Shown: positions 53,926 through 62,309, numbered from the stretch's first letter. The stretch: DNA of 63,315 bases from Candidatus Gastranaerophilales bacterium (GCA_944325075.1 CALUYU010000003.1:1-63315), one strand, 5' to 3'. The notes: a model not told the origin generated them from the sequence alone. Numbers and translations: made by a program.

Positions 53926-54198
53926 ATGGTTAAAGCATTAATAAGCGGTATAAACAGTGTTTTTTCCCTGTTTTATATTATAATTTTAATAAGATGTTTG
54001 TTAAGTTTTTTCCCAAACATTGATTGGTATAAGCAGCCTTATTTTACTATAAGACAGGTTACGGATGCTTATTTGAATATTTTCAGAAAAATTATACCGC
54101 CTATTGGTATGATTGATATTTCACCTATTATTGCGATTATTGCGCTTGGTGTAATCCAAAATATCATAATCTATTTAATTGCAATTTTTTTAACGTAA
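53926..54198 (+). CDS. YggT-family membrane protein
   Basis: A 90-residue protein with two hydrophobic helices (about 8-30 and 65-88) around the conserved loop FTIRQVTDAYLNIFRKIIPPIG, the YggT signature (also CCB3/YlmG in phototrophs). Members are implicated in membrane protein assembly or osmotic tolerance. It is followed by the trkA and trkH potassium genes, which fits an osmotic or ion theme, but this is weak context. Confidence 0.88.
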   Translation: MVKALISGINSVFSLFYIIILIRCLLSFFPNIDWYKQPYFTIRQVTDAYLNIFRKIIPPIGMIDISPIIAIIALGVIQNIIIYLIAIFLT

Positions 54199-54231
54199 CA
54201 AGTATGATGGAATGAGAAAATAAAAAATATT

Positions 54232-55572
54232 ATGAAAATAGTAATTTTTGGCGCAACTGAAGTTGGATGTCTTCTCGCAACGGAATTTTTTGAAGATCAC
54301 GATATTACAATTATAGATAGAGACGAAAACAGAAATGAAGAATTTTCAAAACTTGATATAAGTTTTGTTGAAGGAAATGCTTGTGATTTAAAAGTTTTAA
54401 ATCAAGCCGACATTATAAATTCTGATGTTTTTATTGCATGTACACCTTTGGATGAGGCAAATATTGTTGCCTGTTTATCAGCAAAGAAGCTTGGCGGGAT
54501 AAGAACTATCTGTTTTGTCTCAAGGGAAGAATATAAAAATACTCTTTATTTTGAAAAAAATAACGGACTGTGCGGAGACTTTTTTATTGACTATATTATT
54601 TGGCCTGAAGAACTTCTTACCCAGGAAATTTTTAGAATCGTTACTGTTGCAAGGGCGCTTGATGTAGAAAATTTTGCTGACGGCCGGGCTAGACTTCTGG
54701 AGTATAAAGTTCATGCAAATCTTCCTATTGTTGATAAGAAGGTTATGGAATGTAAGTTTACCCAAGATACATTAATTGTCGGTATAACTCGAGATGGGGA
54801 ACTTTTTATTCCTAATGGCGAGACTGTTTTGAAAGTAGATGACAAGTTGATTTTTATGGGAACATCTCATTCTTTGGACATACTTGCAGGAACTTTTTTC
54901 CATGAAAAAGAATATGTAAAAAGTGTCGCAATTATTGGCGGCGGAACTGTTGGTATGATGCTTGCCAAAAATCTTGAGAGTCTTAAAATAAAAACTAAAG
55001 TTATCGAGACTAACTACTCTCGCTGCGAATGTTTATCTGAAGAATTGCGTCATTCTCTGGTTATTCACGGTGATGGTACAGATCTGAAACTTTTAGATGA
55101 AGAGTCAATTGGTATGAGCGATGTTGTCATTAGTGTTACGAACAATGACGAAAAAAATCTCCTTTGTTCTTTGCTTGCAAAACAGCTTGGGGTGAAGAGA
55201 GTTATTTCCCGTGTTTCCAAGGTGTTAAATATTCCGTTATTTGAAAAGGTTGGAATTGATGTTGCAATATCCCCTAAAAATTCTGCTATAAATGAAGTCA
55301 AAAATGATTTGGCGGAAAATGATGTTGATATTCTTGCTACTGTTGAACAGGGCAAGGGGGAAGTTCTTGAGATTTCCGTAAAGCAGGATTTTGACCGCAA
55401 AAAGGTTATGGATCTTTCTTTTCCGGCTCCTTCTATTATTGGGATTATACAGCGCCAAGGGAAAGTTATTATTCCTAAAGGGGATACAGAGCTTAGACTT
55501 AACGATGTTCTGATTATTTTTACAAAAGCAGAAAATGCTGCAATTGTTAAAGAATTTTTTAAGGTGAAGTAG
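54232..55572 (+). CDS. trkA: Trk potassium uptake regulatory subunit TrkA
   Basis: A 446-residue cytoplasmic NAD-binding regulator of the TrkH channel, with the full two-domain layout: RCK/TrkA-N 1 (IVIFGATEVGCLLA at the N terminus), TrkA-C 1, second Rossmann domain (VAIIGGGTVGMMLAKNL, about 228 onward) with LVIHGDGTDLKLL, and TrkA-C 2 at the end. The first nucleotide loop reads GATEVG and the second GGGTVG. The stop TAG is immediately followed by the trkH ATG, so the two subunits are translationally coupled. Confidence 0.95.
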   Translation: MKIVIFGATEVGCLLATEFFEDHDITIIDRDENRNEEFSKLDISFVEGNACDLKVLNQADIINSDVFIACTPLDEANIVACLSAKKLGGIRTICFVSREEYKNTLYFEKNNGLCGDFFIDYIIWPEELLTQEIFRIVTVARALDVENFADGRARLLEYKVHANLPIVDKKVMECKFTQDTLIVGITRDGELFIPNGETVLKVDDKLIFMGTSHSLDILAGTFFHEKEYVKSVAIIGGGTVGMMLAKNLESLKIKTKVIETNYSRCECLSEELRHSLVIHGDGTDLKLLDEESIGMSDVVISVTNNDEKNLLCSLLAKQLGVKRVISRVSKVLNIPLFEKVGIDVAISPKNSAINEVKNDLAENDVDILATVEQGKGEVLEISVKQDFDRKKVMDLSFPAPSIIGIIQRQGKVIIPKGDTELRLNDVLIIFTKAENAAIVKEFFKVK

Positions 55573-57039
55573 ATGAGACTCAGTTATATTGTTAATGCAA
55601 TTAGTTTAATTATGCTATATATAAGTTTAGTACTTTTATTGCCAATTATTGTTGCATTAATTTCAAAGGATTTTAATTCTGTTTTGCCATTTATTAGTGC
55701 GGCTATTTTAGCGGCAGGATTTGGATATTTGATGAGAAAGCTTGTTCCAAAATCTTGCGAACTTGAAAACCTTAATGACATAAAAAAATCTGAAGCTTTA
55801 TTTATAGTTGCTGCCTCATGGATTATTTTTGCGTTATTATCGGCTGTGCCGTATTTATTTTATAACTTGTCAATAGTTGATTCACTGTTTGAGGCAACTT
55901 CGGGAATTACAACAACCGGTGCAACCATACTGTCACATTATAATTACCCTCAGGCATTCTTTTTTTGGAGAAGTTTAAGCCAGTGGTTAGGCGGTTTAGG
56001 AATTATAGTACTTTTTGTTGCTGTTCTTCCTCAATTTGCAGTGGCGGGGCGCCAAATGTTTTTTGCGGAAACCCCGGGGCCGACTGAGGACAAATTTACT
56101 CCACGCGTCAGAAATACGGCTTCTATTTTGTGGAAATTATATTTTATGCTGACACTTGTTCTAATTCTATTGCTTATAATAGCCGGAATGCCGGTGTTTG
56201 ACGCAATCTGTAATTCTTTCTCTACTATTTCGGCTGGTGGATTTTCTCCAAATTCTGAAAGTATTATGGGATATAGATCCTCTTTACAGACTTGGTTAAT
56301 AATAATTTTTATGTTTTTCGCCGGCGCAAGTTTTAATTTAGAATATAAAGTTTTTGAGAAACGAAATCCACTTTTGTTTTTTAAAAGTGATGAATTTAAT
56401 TTATATCTGGGAGTCGTACTTGCAACCTCTGTATTGATAGCTTTAATTTTGTGCTTTGAGAATAATTATAATATTGCGGACGCTGTAAGACATTCATTAT
56501 TTCAGGTTATAAGCCTTATGACATCAACCGGTTCGGGCAGTGCCGATTACACTAAGTGGTCTTATTCTGCTCAAGTTATGTTGTTTATTGTAATGTTTTT
56601 CGGATCTTGTGCCAGTTCTGCCGGCGGCGGTATTAAAATGACACGTTGGCTGCTCGTCATTAAGTCTATGAAAAACGAAATTGTGAGAATTTTGCACCCG
56701 AATGCGGTTGTTACTGTTAAAATTGATAATAATGTTGTTGCGCCGGAAGTATTAAGACAAGTTGTTGTGTTTGTGTTTTATTATTTCTTTACTTTTGCCG
56801 TTGGAGCAATATTGATTACACTTATCGAGCAGAGTCATACTGTTGGCCTGGCTGCATCTATAACTGCATTGGGAAATATCGGCCCGGGGTTTGGTGTTAA
56901 TGGTCCGATGGGGTCTTTTGAGAATGTCCATGTTTGTTCCAAGATAATTATGATTGTTAATATGCTGGTTGGCCGTTTAGAGTTAATTCCTTTTTTGATT
57001 ATGTTTCAAAAGGACTTTTGGAATATTAAAGCTGAATAA
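55573..57039 (+). CDS. trkH: Trk potassium transporter membrane subunit TrkH
   Basis: A 488-residue membrane protein with four membrane-pore-membrane repeats. The four pore loops are recognisable: TSGITTTGATIL, STISAGGFSPN, MTSTGSGSADY and TALGNIGPGFGVNG, each contributing a Gly to the selectivity filter. NAD-bound TrkA gates potassium flow. The ATG directly follows the trkA stop. The transcript ends before a terminator that serves the opposite strand. Confidence 0.96.
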   Translation: MRLSYIVNAISLIMLYISLVLLLPIIVALISKDFNSVLPFISAAILAAGFGYLMRKLVPKSCELENLNDIKKSEALFIVAASWIIFALLSAVPYLFYNLSIVDSLFEATSGITTTGATILSHYNYPQAFFFWRSLSQWLGGLGIIVLFVAVLPQFAVAGRQMFFAETPGPTEDKFTPRVRNTASILWKLYFMLTLVLILLLIIAGMPVFDAICNSFSTISAGGFSPNSESIMGYRSSLQTWLIIIFMFFAGASFNLEYKVFEKRNPLLFFKSDEFNLYLGVVLATSVLIALILCFENNYNIADAVRHSLFQVISLMTSTGSGSADYTKWSYSAQVMLFIVMFFGSCASSAGGGIKMTRWLLVIKSMKNEIVRILHPNAVVTVKIDNNVVAPEVLRQVVVFVFYYFFTFAVGAILITLIEQSHTVGLAASITALGNIGPGFGVNGPMGSFENVHVCSKIIMIVNMLVGRLELIPFLIMFQKDFWNIKAE

Positions 57040-57111
57040 GCGTACTTAATGATATTAGTTTTTTGATATAATAAGTTGTACGGAATTCCTCATATAAGAA
57101 ATTTTTATGCA

Positions 57112-57151
57112 AAAATTGAGATACAGAGCGTTTACTCCGTACCTCAATTTT
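57112..57151 (-). terminator. Minus-strand terminator after the SIMPL/secreted protein pair
   Basis: Arms 57112-57128 and 57135-57151 (AAAATTGAG... with ...CTCAATTTT). On the minus-strand RNA all 17 pairs form, two being G-U, followed by a U-rich stretch; on the plus strand the same positions are A-C mismatches. It therefore serves the leftward genes at 57166-58233. Confidence 0.8.
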
Positions 57152-57165
57152 ATACCATATAGAGT

Positions 57166-57495
57166 TTATTCAACACTTTTAATTTTTATTTGGCCGTTAT
57201 CATTTACAAAATCTACATTTTGACTTGGAATTACAGAAGGTTTAGTTTGTTCTTCTAATTTCTTTTCGTATTCAAGCTTTTTATTTCGTTCTTCTTTTAC
57301 CTGTTTCATGTCTTTAAATTCATTGTACTCTTCTCTTCTGAAATTTTGTTGTTCCAGAAGTTTCAGCTGAGAGTTTGTATTTTGCATGCCACCGACATCA
57401 TTAAGCATAGTGCCAACCGGCATTGGTACATCAATTGCTGAAACCGGAAGATTAAAACAAAAAGTTAAAAGCAATAAAATTGAAATCTTTTTCAT
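57166..57495 (-). CDS. Small secreted protein, function unknown
   Basis: A 109-residue protein with a clear signal peptide (KKISILLLLTFCFNLPVSA, cleavage after VSA near residue 20). The mature part is short, Gln/Lys/Glu-rich and probably a single charged helix (KQVKEERNKKLEYEKKLEEQ), ending in FVNDNGQIKIKSVE. No family is recognised. It lies 12 bp downstream of the SIMPL gene and shares its terminator, so the two envelope proteins are likely co-expressed. Confidence 0.72.
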   Translation of the reverse strand: MKKISILLLLTFCFNLPVSAIDVPMPVGTMLNDVGGMQNTNSQLKLLEQQNFRREEYNEFKDMKQVKEERNKKLEYEKKLEEQTKPSVIPSQNVDFVNDNGQIKIKSVE

Positions 57496-57507
57496 GCTAA
57501 ATTCTCC

Positions 57508-58233
57508 TTATTTAATGCTGAATGTTACATTTGCGACTGACGTAATTTTCTTTTCAATTGTTGTTGTGTCGCTTATGCCCATATCAGAAACATTTGTTGA
57601 ATCCGGAGGCGTAATCTGGAAGACCCCCATTTTTACAGACTGTATTTTCCCAACGTGGTTGTTTGTCGCTTTAAGCATTGCTGAAGCGCGTTGCTTTGCA
57701 TCTTTTGTTGCCTCTTCAAGCATTTGTACCTTCATATCTGAAAGCTTAGAGTAAAAGTATGATGGAGGGTACACATTTATATCAATCCCTTGTGAAATCA
57801 AATTTGTTATGTCTGTCGATGTTTCCTTAATTTTATTCACATCGTTAGAACTTACTGATATTTGCTGTGAAATGTTATAATACGCAATTTCATTGGTTGT
57901 ATTTCCGTTTGGGGTAACTTTATAAGTGTTATATCCGCTTGGTGCTCGTAATTCTATCTCGTTTTCTGAAAATCCTTTACTTTTCAAATATTCTATTACA
58001 ACCGGTAATTGTTTGTTAATTGTTGCATATGCTCCGGCCTTCGTCGACTGCCTTGATGCAATTGAAAATTCAAATCGGCCGCTGTCAGAAGTTACATTCT
58101 GTGAGTACGAACCGGTAACAGATATATTATCCTTACTGATTGAGCCGGTAATCACATTTGCTGTAATAACTAACGCAATGCCGATAACTATTGCCAATAA
58201 CAATAACTGGAATTTTTCTAATTTCTCTAACAT
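57508..58233 (-). CDS. SIMPL-domain (DUF541) envelope protein
   Basis: A 241-residue protein with an N-terminal membrane anchor (about 8-28, FQLLLLAIVIGIALVITANVI) and an extracytoplasmic SIMPL domain. Features typical of the family are ISVTGSYSQNVTSDSGRFEFSI, ending VANVTFSI, and the helical DAKQRASAMLKA. Members occur in cell envelopes and have been linked to oxidative or other stress, without a defined reaction. First gene of a two-gene leftward operon. Confidence 0.88.
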   Translation of the reverse strand: MLEKLEKFQLLLLAIVIGIALVITANVITGSISKDNISVTGSYSQNVTSDSGRFEFSIASRQSTKAGAYATINKQLPVVIEYLKSKGFSENEIELRAPSGYNTYKVTPNGNTTNEIAYYNISQQISVSSNDVNKIKETSTDITNLISQGIDINVYPPSYFYSKLSDMKVQMLEEATKDAKQRASAMLKATNNHVGKIQSVKMGVFQITPPDSTNVSDMGISDTTTIEKKITSVANVTFSIK

Positions 58234-58471
58234 TTTACACTCCTAACATAAATTATACTCTTACATGATAAATTATAAATAATAATTTTGGAATAATTGT
58301 ATACCAATTGTTACATTTCATATTTATTACTTTTTGTATATTCACTTTATTAAACTTTTTGCATTCTATCTTAAAAAATTCTTGTATGTGTTTCTTTTTG
58401 TTTTATAATATTTATGAACTTGGTTCAATATTTTATTCTTGAAGATTACTTATGTATAATAAAGTTTATAT

Positions 58472-58527
<56 letters not shown>

Positions 58528-58544
<17 letters not shown>

Positions 58545-58685
58545 TAGGTTTTATTTTTTGAATAGATAATCAGGAGCCTCTCCCTCGCAAGTTTTTGGTT
58601 CAAAAACTTGCGGAGTTCAACCCGAATGTGTAGTTGTATACTTATCCGTAAGTTCGCGTTCCATACGCTCACTAACGGCTAAGCA
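58528..58685 (+). repeat. 158-bp repeat, copy 1 (begins inside tRNA-Thr)
   Basis: Starts with the last 17 bases of tRNA-Thr (GAGTCTCCCCATCGGCA) and continues for 158 bp. It contains a perfect 12-bp hairpin CGCAAGTTTTTG/CAAAAACTTGCG (58587-58613) and a second imperfect inverted repeat CTTATCCGT/ACGGCTAAG. It is non-coding on inspection. Copy 2 follows head to tail with a single apparent substitution. Confidence 0.95.
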
Positions 58686-58843
58686 GAGTCTCCCCATCGG
58701 CATAGGTTTTATTTTTTGAATAGATAATCAGGAGCCTCTCCCTCGCAAGTTTTTGGTTCAAAAACTTGCGGAGTTCAACCCGAATGTGTAGTTGTATACT
58801 TATCCGTAAGTTCGCGTTCCATACGCTCATTAACGGCTAAGCA
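58686..58843 (+). repeat. 158-bp repeat, copy 2
   Basis: Tandem copy of 58528-58685, including the tRNA-Thr 3' end; one difference noted (CTCACTAACGG becomes CTCATTAACGG). A truncated third start (GAGTCTCCCCATAGCC) follows at 58844, after which the sequence is unrelated. Confidence 0.95.
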
Positions 58844-58885
58844 GAGTCTCCCCATAGCCTCCATTTTTAAAAATTGCTTTGAAAA

Positions 58886-58895
58886 GGGGGGGGGG
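58886..58895 (+). repeat. Homopolymer tract of 10 G
   Basis: Ten G between A4 and CT6 in non-coding DNA downstream of repeat copy 2. No start codon with a ribosome-binding site upstream leads through it, so unlike the tract at 46349 it does not obviously switch a gene. Confidence 0.85.
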
Positions 58896-59194
58896 CTTTT
58901 TTGTTGCTATATCTACATTCTAGCAGTTCGAACAAAATTCCAAAATTTAAAATGTAAATTACCTTCTAAACCTTAACCCTTGTGTACTTTCTTCAGGCTC
59001 TTTATAGATTTATTCTTTTAAAATTTCTAATAATAAGTACAATTTTTCGGATTTACTTGTCGTATCCTCTATTCTTATTTCGACGTAAACTCCACCAATT
59101 ACTATTTGTTTAATATACTTCATATTTGATTTATAATTATACTTATGAATAAATCAAATGAACTTTGAAAAATTTAAACGCAGGGTAAAAGGAA

Positions 59195-59263
59195 CTCTTT
59201 TCTATAGGAAACTAACCGACAAAATTATCATAGACCTCGGGTTAGCCCCCGACTAGAAAGGAG
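59195..59263 (+). promoter_or_regulatory. Predicted ribosome-binding-site occlusion in the peptide mRNA
   Basis: CTCTTTTCT (59195-59203) is complementary to AGAAAGGAG (59255-59263, which includes the Shine-Dalgarno sequence) over 9 pairs, one U-G. Between them a small hairpin TCGGG/CCCGA can form. Such pairing would hold the site closed in the full-length transcript, a common property of type I toxin mRNAs. The TATAAT at 59132-59137 is a possible -10 for this transcript, but its -35 is poor. Confidence 0.5.
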
Positions 59264-59269
59264 GACAAT

Positions 59270-59359
59270 ATGAGCGATTTCAATTTAAGTTTATTTTTAA
59301 TCTTTTTGATTTTGTGCATATTAAAAACGGCTCTTACTCGAAAGAATAAGAACCGTTAG
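59270..59359 (+). CDS. 29-residue hydrophobic peptide, type I toxin-like
   Basis: ATG 59270 to TAG 59357-59359, with AAAGGAGG (59257-59264) five bases before it. The peptide starts MSDFN, continues as one hydrophobic helix of about 15 residues (LSLFLIFLILCIL), and ends with a basic tail (KTALTRKNKNR). This size and build match membrane-acting toxins of type I toxin-antitoxin modules and other small membrane proteins. A terminator follows at 59366-59408, and a convergent minus-strand RNA is predicted to overlap the last third of the ORF. It lies inside the tRNA-Thr repeat island. Toxicity is inference; no homologue was searched. Confidence 0.65.
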   Translation: MSDFNLSLFLIFLILCILKTALTRKNKNR

Positions 59360-59402
59360 ACCTCTACAGGGTTCCCGATAGTCTGACAAACTATCACCCT
59401 GT
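59320..59402 (-). ncRNA. Predicted antisense RNA, type I antitoxin-like
   Basis: On the minus strand a TTGAAA-17-TATAAT promoter (59437-59409) would start RNA near 59402, running leftward into the 3' part of the peptide gene. The RNA would form two hairpins: ACAGGGT/ACCCTGT with inner GATAGT/ACTATC, and AACGGTTCTTA/TAAGAGCCGTT (59357-59347 with 59336-59326; 11 pairs with one G-U on this strand, but an A-C mismatch on the other strand), followed by UUUUUAAU. The second hairpin is a terminator oriented for this RNA. Ends are approximate. Confidence 0.55.
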
Positions 59403-59408
59403 GTTTTT
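59366..59408 (+). terminator. Terminator of the hydrophobic-peptide transcript
   Basis: ACAGGGT (59366-59372) pairs with ACCCTGT (59396-59402) and GATAGT (59377-59382) with ACTATC (59390-59395), leaving a 4-base bulge and 7-base loop, followed by T5 at 59404-59408. It is 6 bp past the peptide stop codon. Confidence 0.8.
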
Positions 59409-59437
59409 ATTATAAATTATTGCATTTCAATTTTCAA
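59409..59437 (-). promoter_or_regulatory. Minus-strand promoter for the predicted antisense RNA
   Basis: Reading the minus strand: TTGAAA (59437-59432), exactly 17 bases, TATAAT (59414-59409). The -10 is consensus and the -35 differs at one position. No minus-strand protein gene lies downstream for it to serve. Confidence 0.65.
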
Positions 59438-59530
59438 GCCCATTAAGATAATTTTCTATTTCTAAATAAAGAATAATCATTTGGGAATATGATAAAACGG
59501 GTTGTAAAGTTTTATTAAAGAGTTTGAGCA

Positions 59531-59705
59531 GAGTCCCACTTCGGCATTGATTTGATTTTTTGAATGACTAATTAGGTGCCTCTCACTCGCAAGTTTTTGG
59601 CTCAAAAACTTGCTGAGTTCAACCCGAATGTGTAGTTGTATACTTATCCGTAAGTTTGCGTTCCATACGCTCACTAACTGCTAAGCAGAGTCTCCCCATC
59701 GGCAT
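59531..59705 (+). repeat. Diverged third copy of the tRNA-associated repeat with a closing tRNA 3' end
   Basis: A 157-bp version of the repeat (59531-59687) with roughly 15 differences from copies 1 and 2, followed by an intact GAGTCTCCCCATCGGCAT (59688-59705) identical to the tRNA-Thr 3' end. Together with copies 1 and 2 it brackets the 58844-59530 segment that holds the peptide/antisense pair. Confidence 0.9.
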
Positions 59706-59872
59706 TTGGTTTGATTTTGGAACGATAAAACCGTCGACTATTCCAAACTATTTAAAGAAATGATAATTTTTTTGTTCACATATAATTCTATTGGCAAAAA
59801 AAATTTTGTTGAGTATTTTTATTAGTATTATAATAAATTTAACTAATTTAACTCTTGATGAAAGGAATAAAA

Positions 59873-60259
59873 ATGCTGCTGAGTTTAAACAATTCTTCTC
59901 CCAATTTTGGTATGGCGATTCATTCAAGTCCCAAGGTTAATAATCTCTTAAAATCCAGAATAACAAAAACTTCTGATGTTTATAAACTGAATAAAATTAT
60001 TGATGCGCAAAAAAATAACAGAAAAGTTGACATTACTCTTTTTGCTCAGCCGGATGGATCTTTGTCTGCTAATGTTTATTCAAGAGTAAATGTTGGTAAT
60101 AAATTTTTCTTCAAAAATTACAAAGAAAATGCTTTATCCAGGGTCTTTTGCGGGCCGGTCGGGTTTATAAATAAGCTTGGCAGGGCTGCTGACAAAATGG
60201 CTGATTCAATAGCAAAAAGTAATCTCGATATTGATAAAGTTCTTCATAAAATGCTTTAA
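59873..60259 (+). CDS. Small unknown protein with the N-N-x-[SP]-x-F N-terminal motif
   Basis: A 128-residue protein starting at ATG 59873 (AAAGGA upstream). The N terminus is LLSLNNSSPNFGMAI, a pattern shared with other unknown proteins of this window. The rest is basic, with a short beta-like segment (VDITLFAQPDGSLSANVYSRVNVG) and a helical end; a hydrophobic stretch is absent. No family is recognised. It lies just beyond the tRNA-Thr island and is convergent with the 60285-60806 gene. Confidence 0.65.
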   Translation: MLLSLNNSSPNFGMAIHSSPKVNNLLKSRITKTSDVYKLNKIIDAQKNNRKVDITLFAQPDGSLSANVYSRVNVGNKFFFKNYKENALSRVFCGPVGFINKLGRAADKMADSIAKSNLDIDKVLHKML

Positions 60260-60284
60260 TCAGTTTTTAGTAAGTTTGTTGAAT

Positions 60285-60806
60285 TTATTTTTTTATTGCA
60301 CTCCAAGCTCGTATTGTCCCTCGTTCATATTTTACAAGATAGTATGATCCCTTGGGATTGTATTCAATAGAGGCTTCCATATAAACTTTTTCTTCATCAG
60401 GCGGCATTCCCGCTTTTGCACGTTTTTCATTAACTTCTTTGCGTTCTTTTGCCTCCTTTTTTAACTGTTTTTTGTATTTTTTATTGTTAAGTCGATTAGG
60501 TTCATTAGCGTCTTCCTCAAGCTTAAAGACCGGTAAAATTGCAACAGCTTCTTTACTCTGTATAAGGATAAGAAAGTCTTTTTCGTCTGAGAGTGCAAGT
60601 TCATAGAACCCTGGCTGTATTACTCCTCCGGCGTTGTCATAAATTGGATCAACTATTGTTAATGTGGGGTAATCGGATTCCCGGAGTGAATATCTGTAAA
60701 ATGCCTCCGAACCAAGCGAAACTCCGGATGTTTCCTGCGGCATTATTGGATATGCACGTACATTCTCATGCATTAATACGTTATCAACAAATACCCCTTC
60801 AAACAT
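60285..60806 (-). CDS. Unknown protein downstream of rnpA
   Basis: A 173-residue protein: a beta-rich first half (YPTLTIVDPIYDNAGGVIQPGFYELALS, DFLILIQSKEAVAILPVF), a strongly basic helix (KYKKQLKKEAKERKEVNEKRAK) and a beta-like end (GSYYLVKYERGTIRAWSAI). No signal peptide or recognised domain. It begins 1 bp after rnpA, in the place where yidD or yidC often stands in other genomes, so it is probably co-transcribed with rpmH and rnpA. Function unknown. Confidence 0.7.
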   Translation of the reverse strand: MFEGVFVDNVLMHENVRAYPIMPQETSGVSLGSEAFYRYSLRESDYPTLTIVDPIYDNAGGVIQPGFYELALSDEKDFLILIQSKEAVAILPVFKLEEDANEPNRLNNKKYKKQLKKEAKERKEVNEKRAKAGMPPDEEKVYMEASIEYNPKGSYYLVKYERGTIRAWSAIKK

Positions 60807-60807
60807 A

Positions 60808-61161
60808 TTAATTAATTCCTTCTATAAGTTTTGTTATAGTAAACTTAACCTCTCTAAAGCTTTTTCCTATAGCTTTTTCGTGTCCTACAAATATTATAGA
60901 CATATATTTTTCAGCATTTCCGGTTTTATTTTCTTTAAGCAGCAGACGATAGCTTTCTCTCATCAATCGTTTTAAACGGTTACGTTTCACTGCCCGCTTA
61001 TGAGTTTTTTTACTTACCACAAAACCAACTCTGGTAGGGCCGCTTGCGTTTTTAGCCAGCCCCAAAAACATTGCAATCCCGCCCTTATATGCCGAATTTT
61101 TTACTCTGTATGTTGCAGCAAAAGCCGATTTTTTTTTAAGTCGCAAATTTTTAGGAAGCAT
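60808..61161 (-). CDS. rnpA: Ribonuclease P protein component
   Basis: A 117-residue basic protein that assists RNase P RNA in tRNA 5' maturation. The family signature is intact: RVGFVVSKKTHKRAVKRNRLKRLMRESYRLL, with the RNR motif, and FVGHEKA near the C terminus. Length is normal. It follows rpmH by 75 bp in the same direction, the universal bacterial arrangement, although dnaA is about 58 kb away rather than adjacent. Confidence 0.95.
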   Translation of the reverse strand: MLPKNLRLKKKSAFAATYRVKNSAYKGGIAMFLGLAKNASGPTRVGFVVSKKTHKRAVKRNRLKRLMRESYRLLLKENKTGNAEKYMSIIFVGHEKAIGKSFREVKFTITKLIEGIN

Positions 61162-61236
61162 TTATACAGTCTCATATAAACAAACGGTCTTTCTAAAATT
61201 AGAAACACCGTTTATTATTAACTTTAAATTTTTATA

Positions 61237-61389
61237 CTAAGCACGTTTTTTTGCAACGATAGCCAGTGTATGACGGCCTTTAGCTCTACGTCTGTTTAGA
61301 ACTTCTCTTCCGCCGGGAGTAGACATTCTGGCTCTGAAACCACTAACGTGTTGTCTTTTAATCTTTGTTCCTTCTAGTGTACGTCTCAT
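61237..61389 (-). CDS. rpmH: 50S ribosomal protein L34
   Basis: A 50-residue ribosomal protein. The minus strand from ATG 61389 encodes [18 protein letters not shown], then [19 protein letters not shown] and [13 protein letters not shown] before TAG. The STxGGRxVLxRRRxKGR pattern is diagnostic of L34. It is slightly longer than the common 44-46 residues. It heads the rpmH-rnpA-unknown operon. Confidence 0.97.
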   Translation of the reverse strand: MRRTLEGTKIKRQHVSGFRARMSTPGGREVLNRRRAKGRHTLAIVAKKRA

Positions 61390-61486
61390 TTTTCCAATTC
61401 CCTTTTTATTTCATTTGTCGTATAATCTTTATGTTAAATGAAAAAAAATAATTAGTCAACACTTTAGGTAGGAGAGGTTAAAATAT

Positions 61487-62293
61487 ATGAACAAAAAAAT
61501 TGGTTTTATTGGATGCGGCAAAATGGCCGGTGCTATTATCAAGGGAATTTTAAGCTCATGCTATAAATCAGAGTTTGAAATTAAGGGTTCTGAGGTGAAT
61601 TGTGAAATTGCCGAACTTGCTCAAAATAAACTTGGAATATCGGTTTTGTCTGATAACCGGGCTCTTGTTATTGACAGTGATGTGATTTTTATTGCAACTA
61701 AACCAAATTATGTTGGAAATGTGCTTGAAGAAATAAAAGATGAAATTACTGATGAAAAGCTGATTGTATCAATTGCGGCCGGGGTCAGCACTAGTAAAAT
61801 AGAAAAAATTATTGGTATGCATAGAGTTATAAGAGTTATGCCAAATACTCCGGCTCTTGTAAAGGAGGGGATGAGCGGCGTCTGTAAAGGTGAATTTGCA
61901 CTGGATGAAGATGTTGATTTTGTTATGAGACTTCTTTCTGGTATTGGTAAGTGCATTCAGGTTGATGAAAGTCAAATTGATATTGTAACTGCTATTTCCG
62001 GTTCAGGGCCTGCATTTTTTTATAAGGTAATAGAAGATATGGCTCGTGCCGGAGAAAAATTGGGCCTTGAATATGAAAAATCTCTTCAACTTGCAGTACA
62101 AACGGCTGCAGGTTCGGCTAAAATGGTCGAGAATAGAGGTGAACTTTCAGTTCAAACCTTAATTGATAATGTAGCAACAAAGGGAGGTTGTACTTTTGTT
62201 GGGATTAATGTTATGAATGAGGAGAACTCTGAGGGTATGTTTTTTGATGTTATTCAAAAAACTGCACAAAAAGCACACGAACTTGGAAAATAA
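61487..62293 (+). CDS. proC: Pyrroline-5-carboxylate reductase
   Basis: A 268-residue enzyme making proline from pyrroline-5-carboxylate with NAD(P)H. The Rossmann start is IGFIGCGKMAGAIIKGIL, followed by VIFIATKPN, ISIAAGVS, RVMPNTPALVKEGMSG and the dimer/active-site helix AISGSGPAFFYKVIEDMA with TAAGSAKMV. GGAG precedes the ATG. It is monocistronic with a strong terminator. proA and proB are not in the window. Confidence 0.96.
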   Translation: MNKKIGFIGCGKMAGAIIKGILSSCYKSEFEIKGSEVNCEIAELAQNKLGISVLSDNRALVIDSDVIFIATKPNYVGNVLEEIKDEITDEKLIVSIAAGVSTSKIEKIIGMHRVIRVMPNTPALVKEGMSGVCKGEFALDEDVDFVMRLLSGIGKCIQVDESQIDIVTAISGSGPAFFYKVIEDMARAGEKLGLEYEKSLQLAVQTAAGSAKMVENRGELSVQTLIDNVATKGGCTFVGINVMNEENSEGMFFDVIQKTAQKAHELGK

Positions 62294-62309
62294 ATTCATT
62301 TCTTTACTT

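Noticed and set aside
59477-59674. Minus-strand ORF in the third repeat copy
   Set aside because: Same repeat-derived N terminus as the ORF over tRNA-Thr, then unrelated sequence; no ribosome-binding site. It exists only because the repeat is open in that frame.
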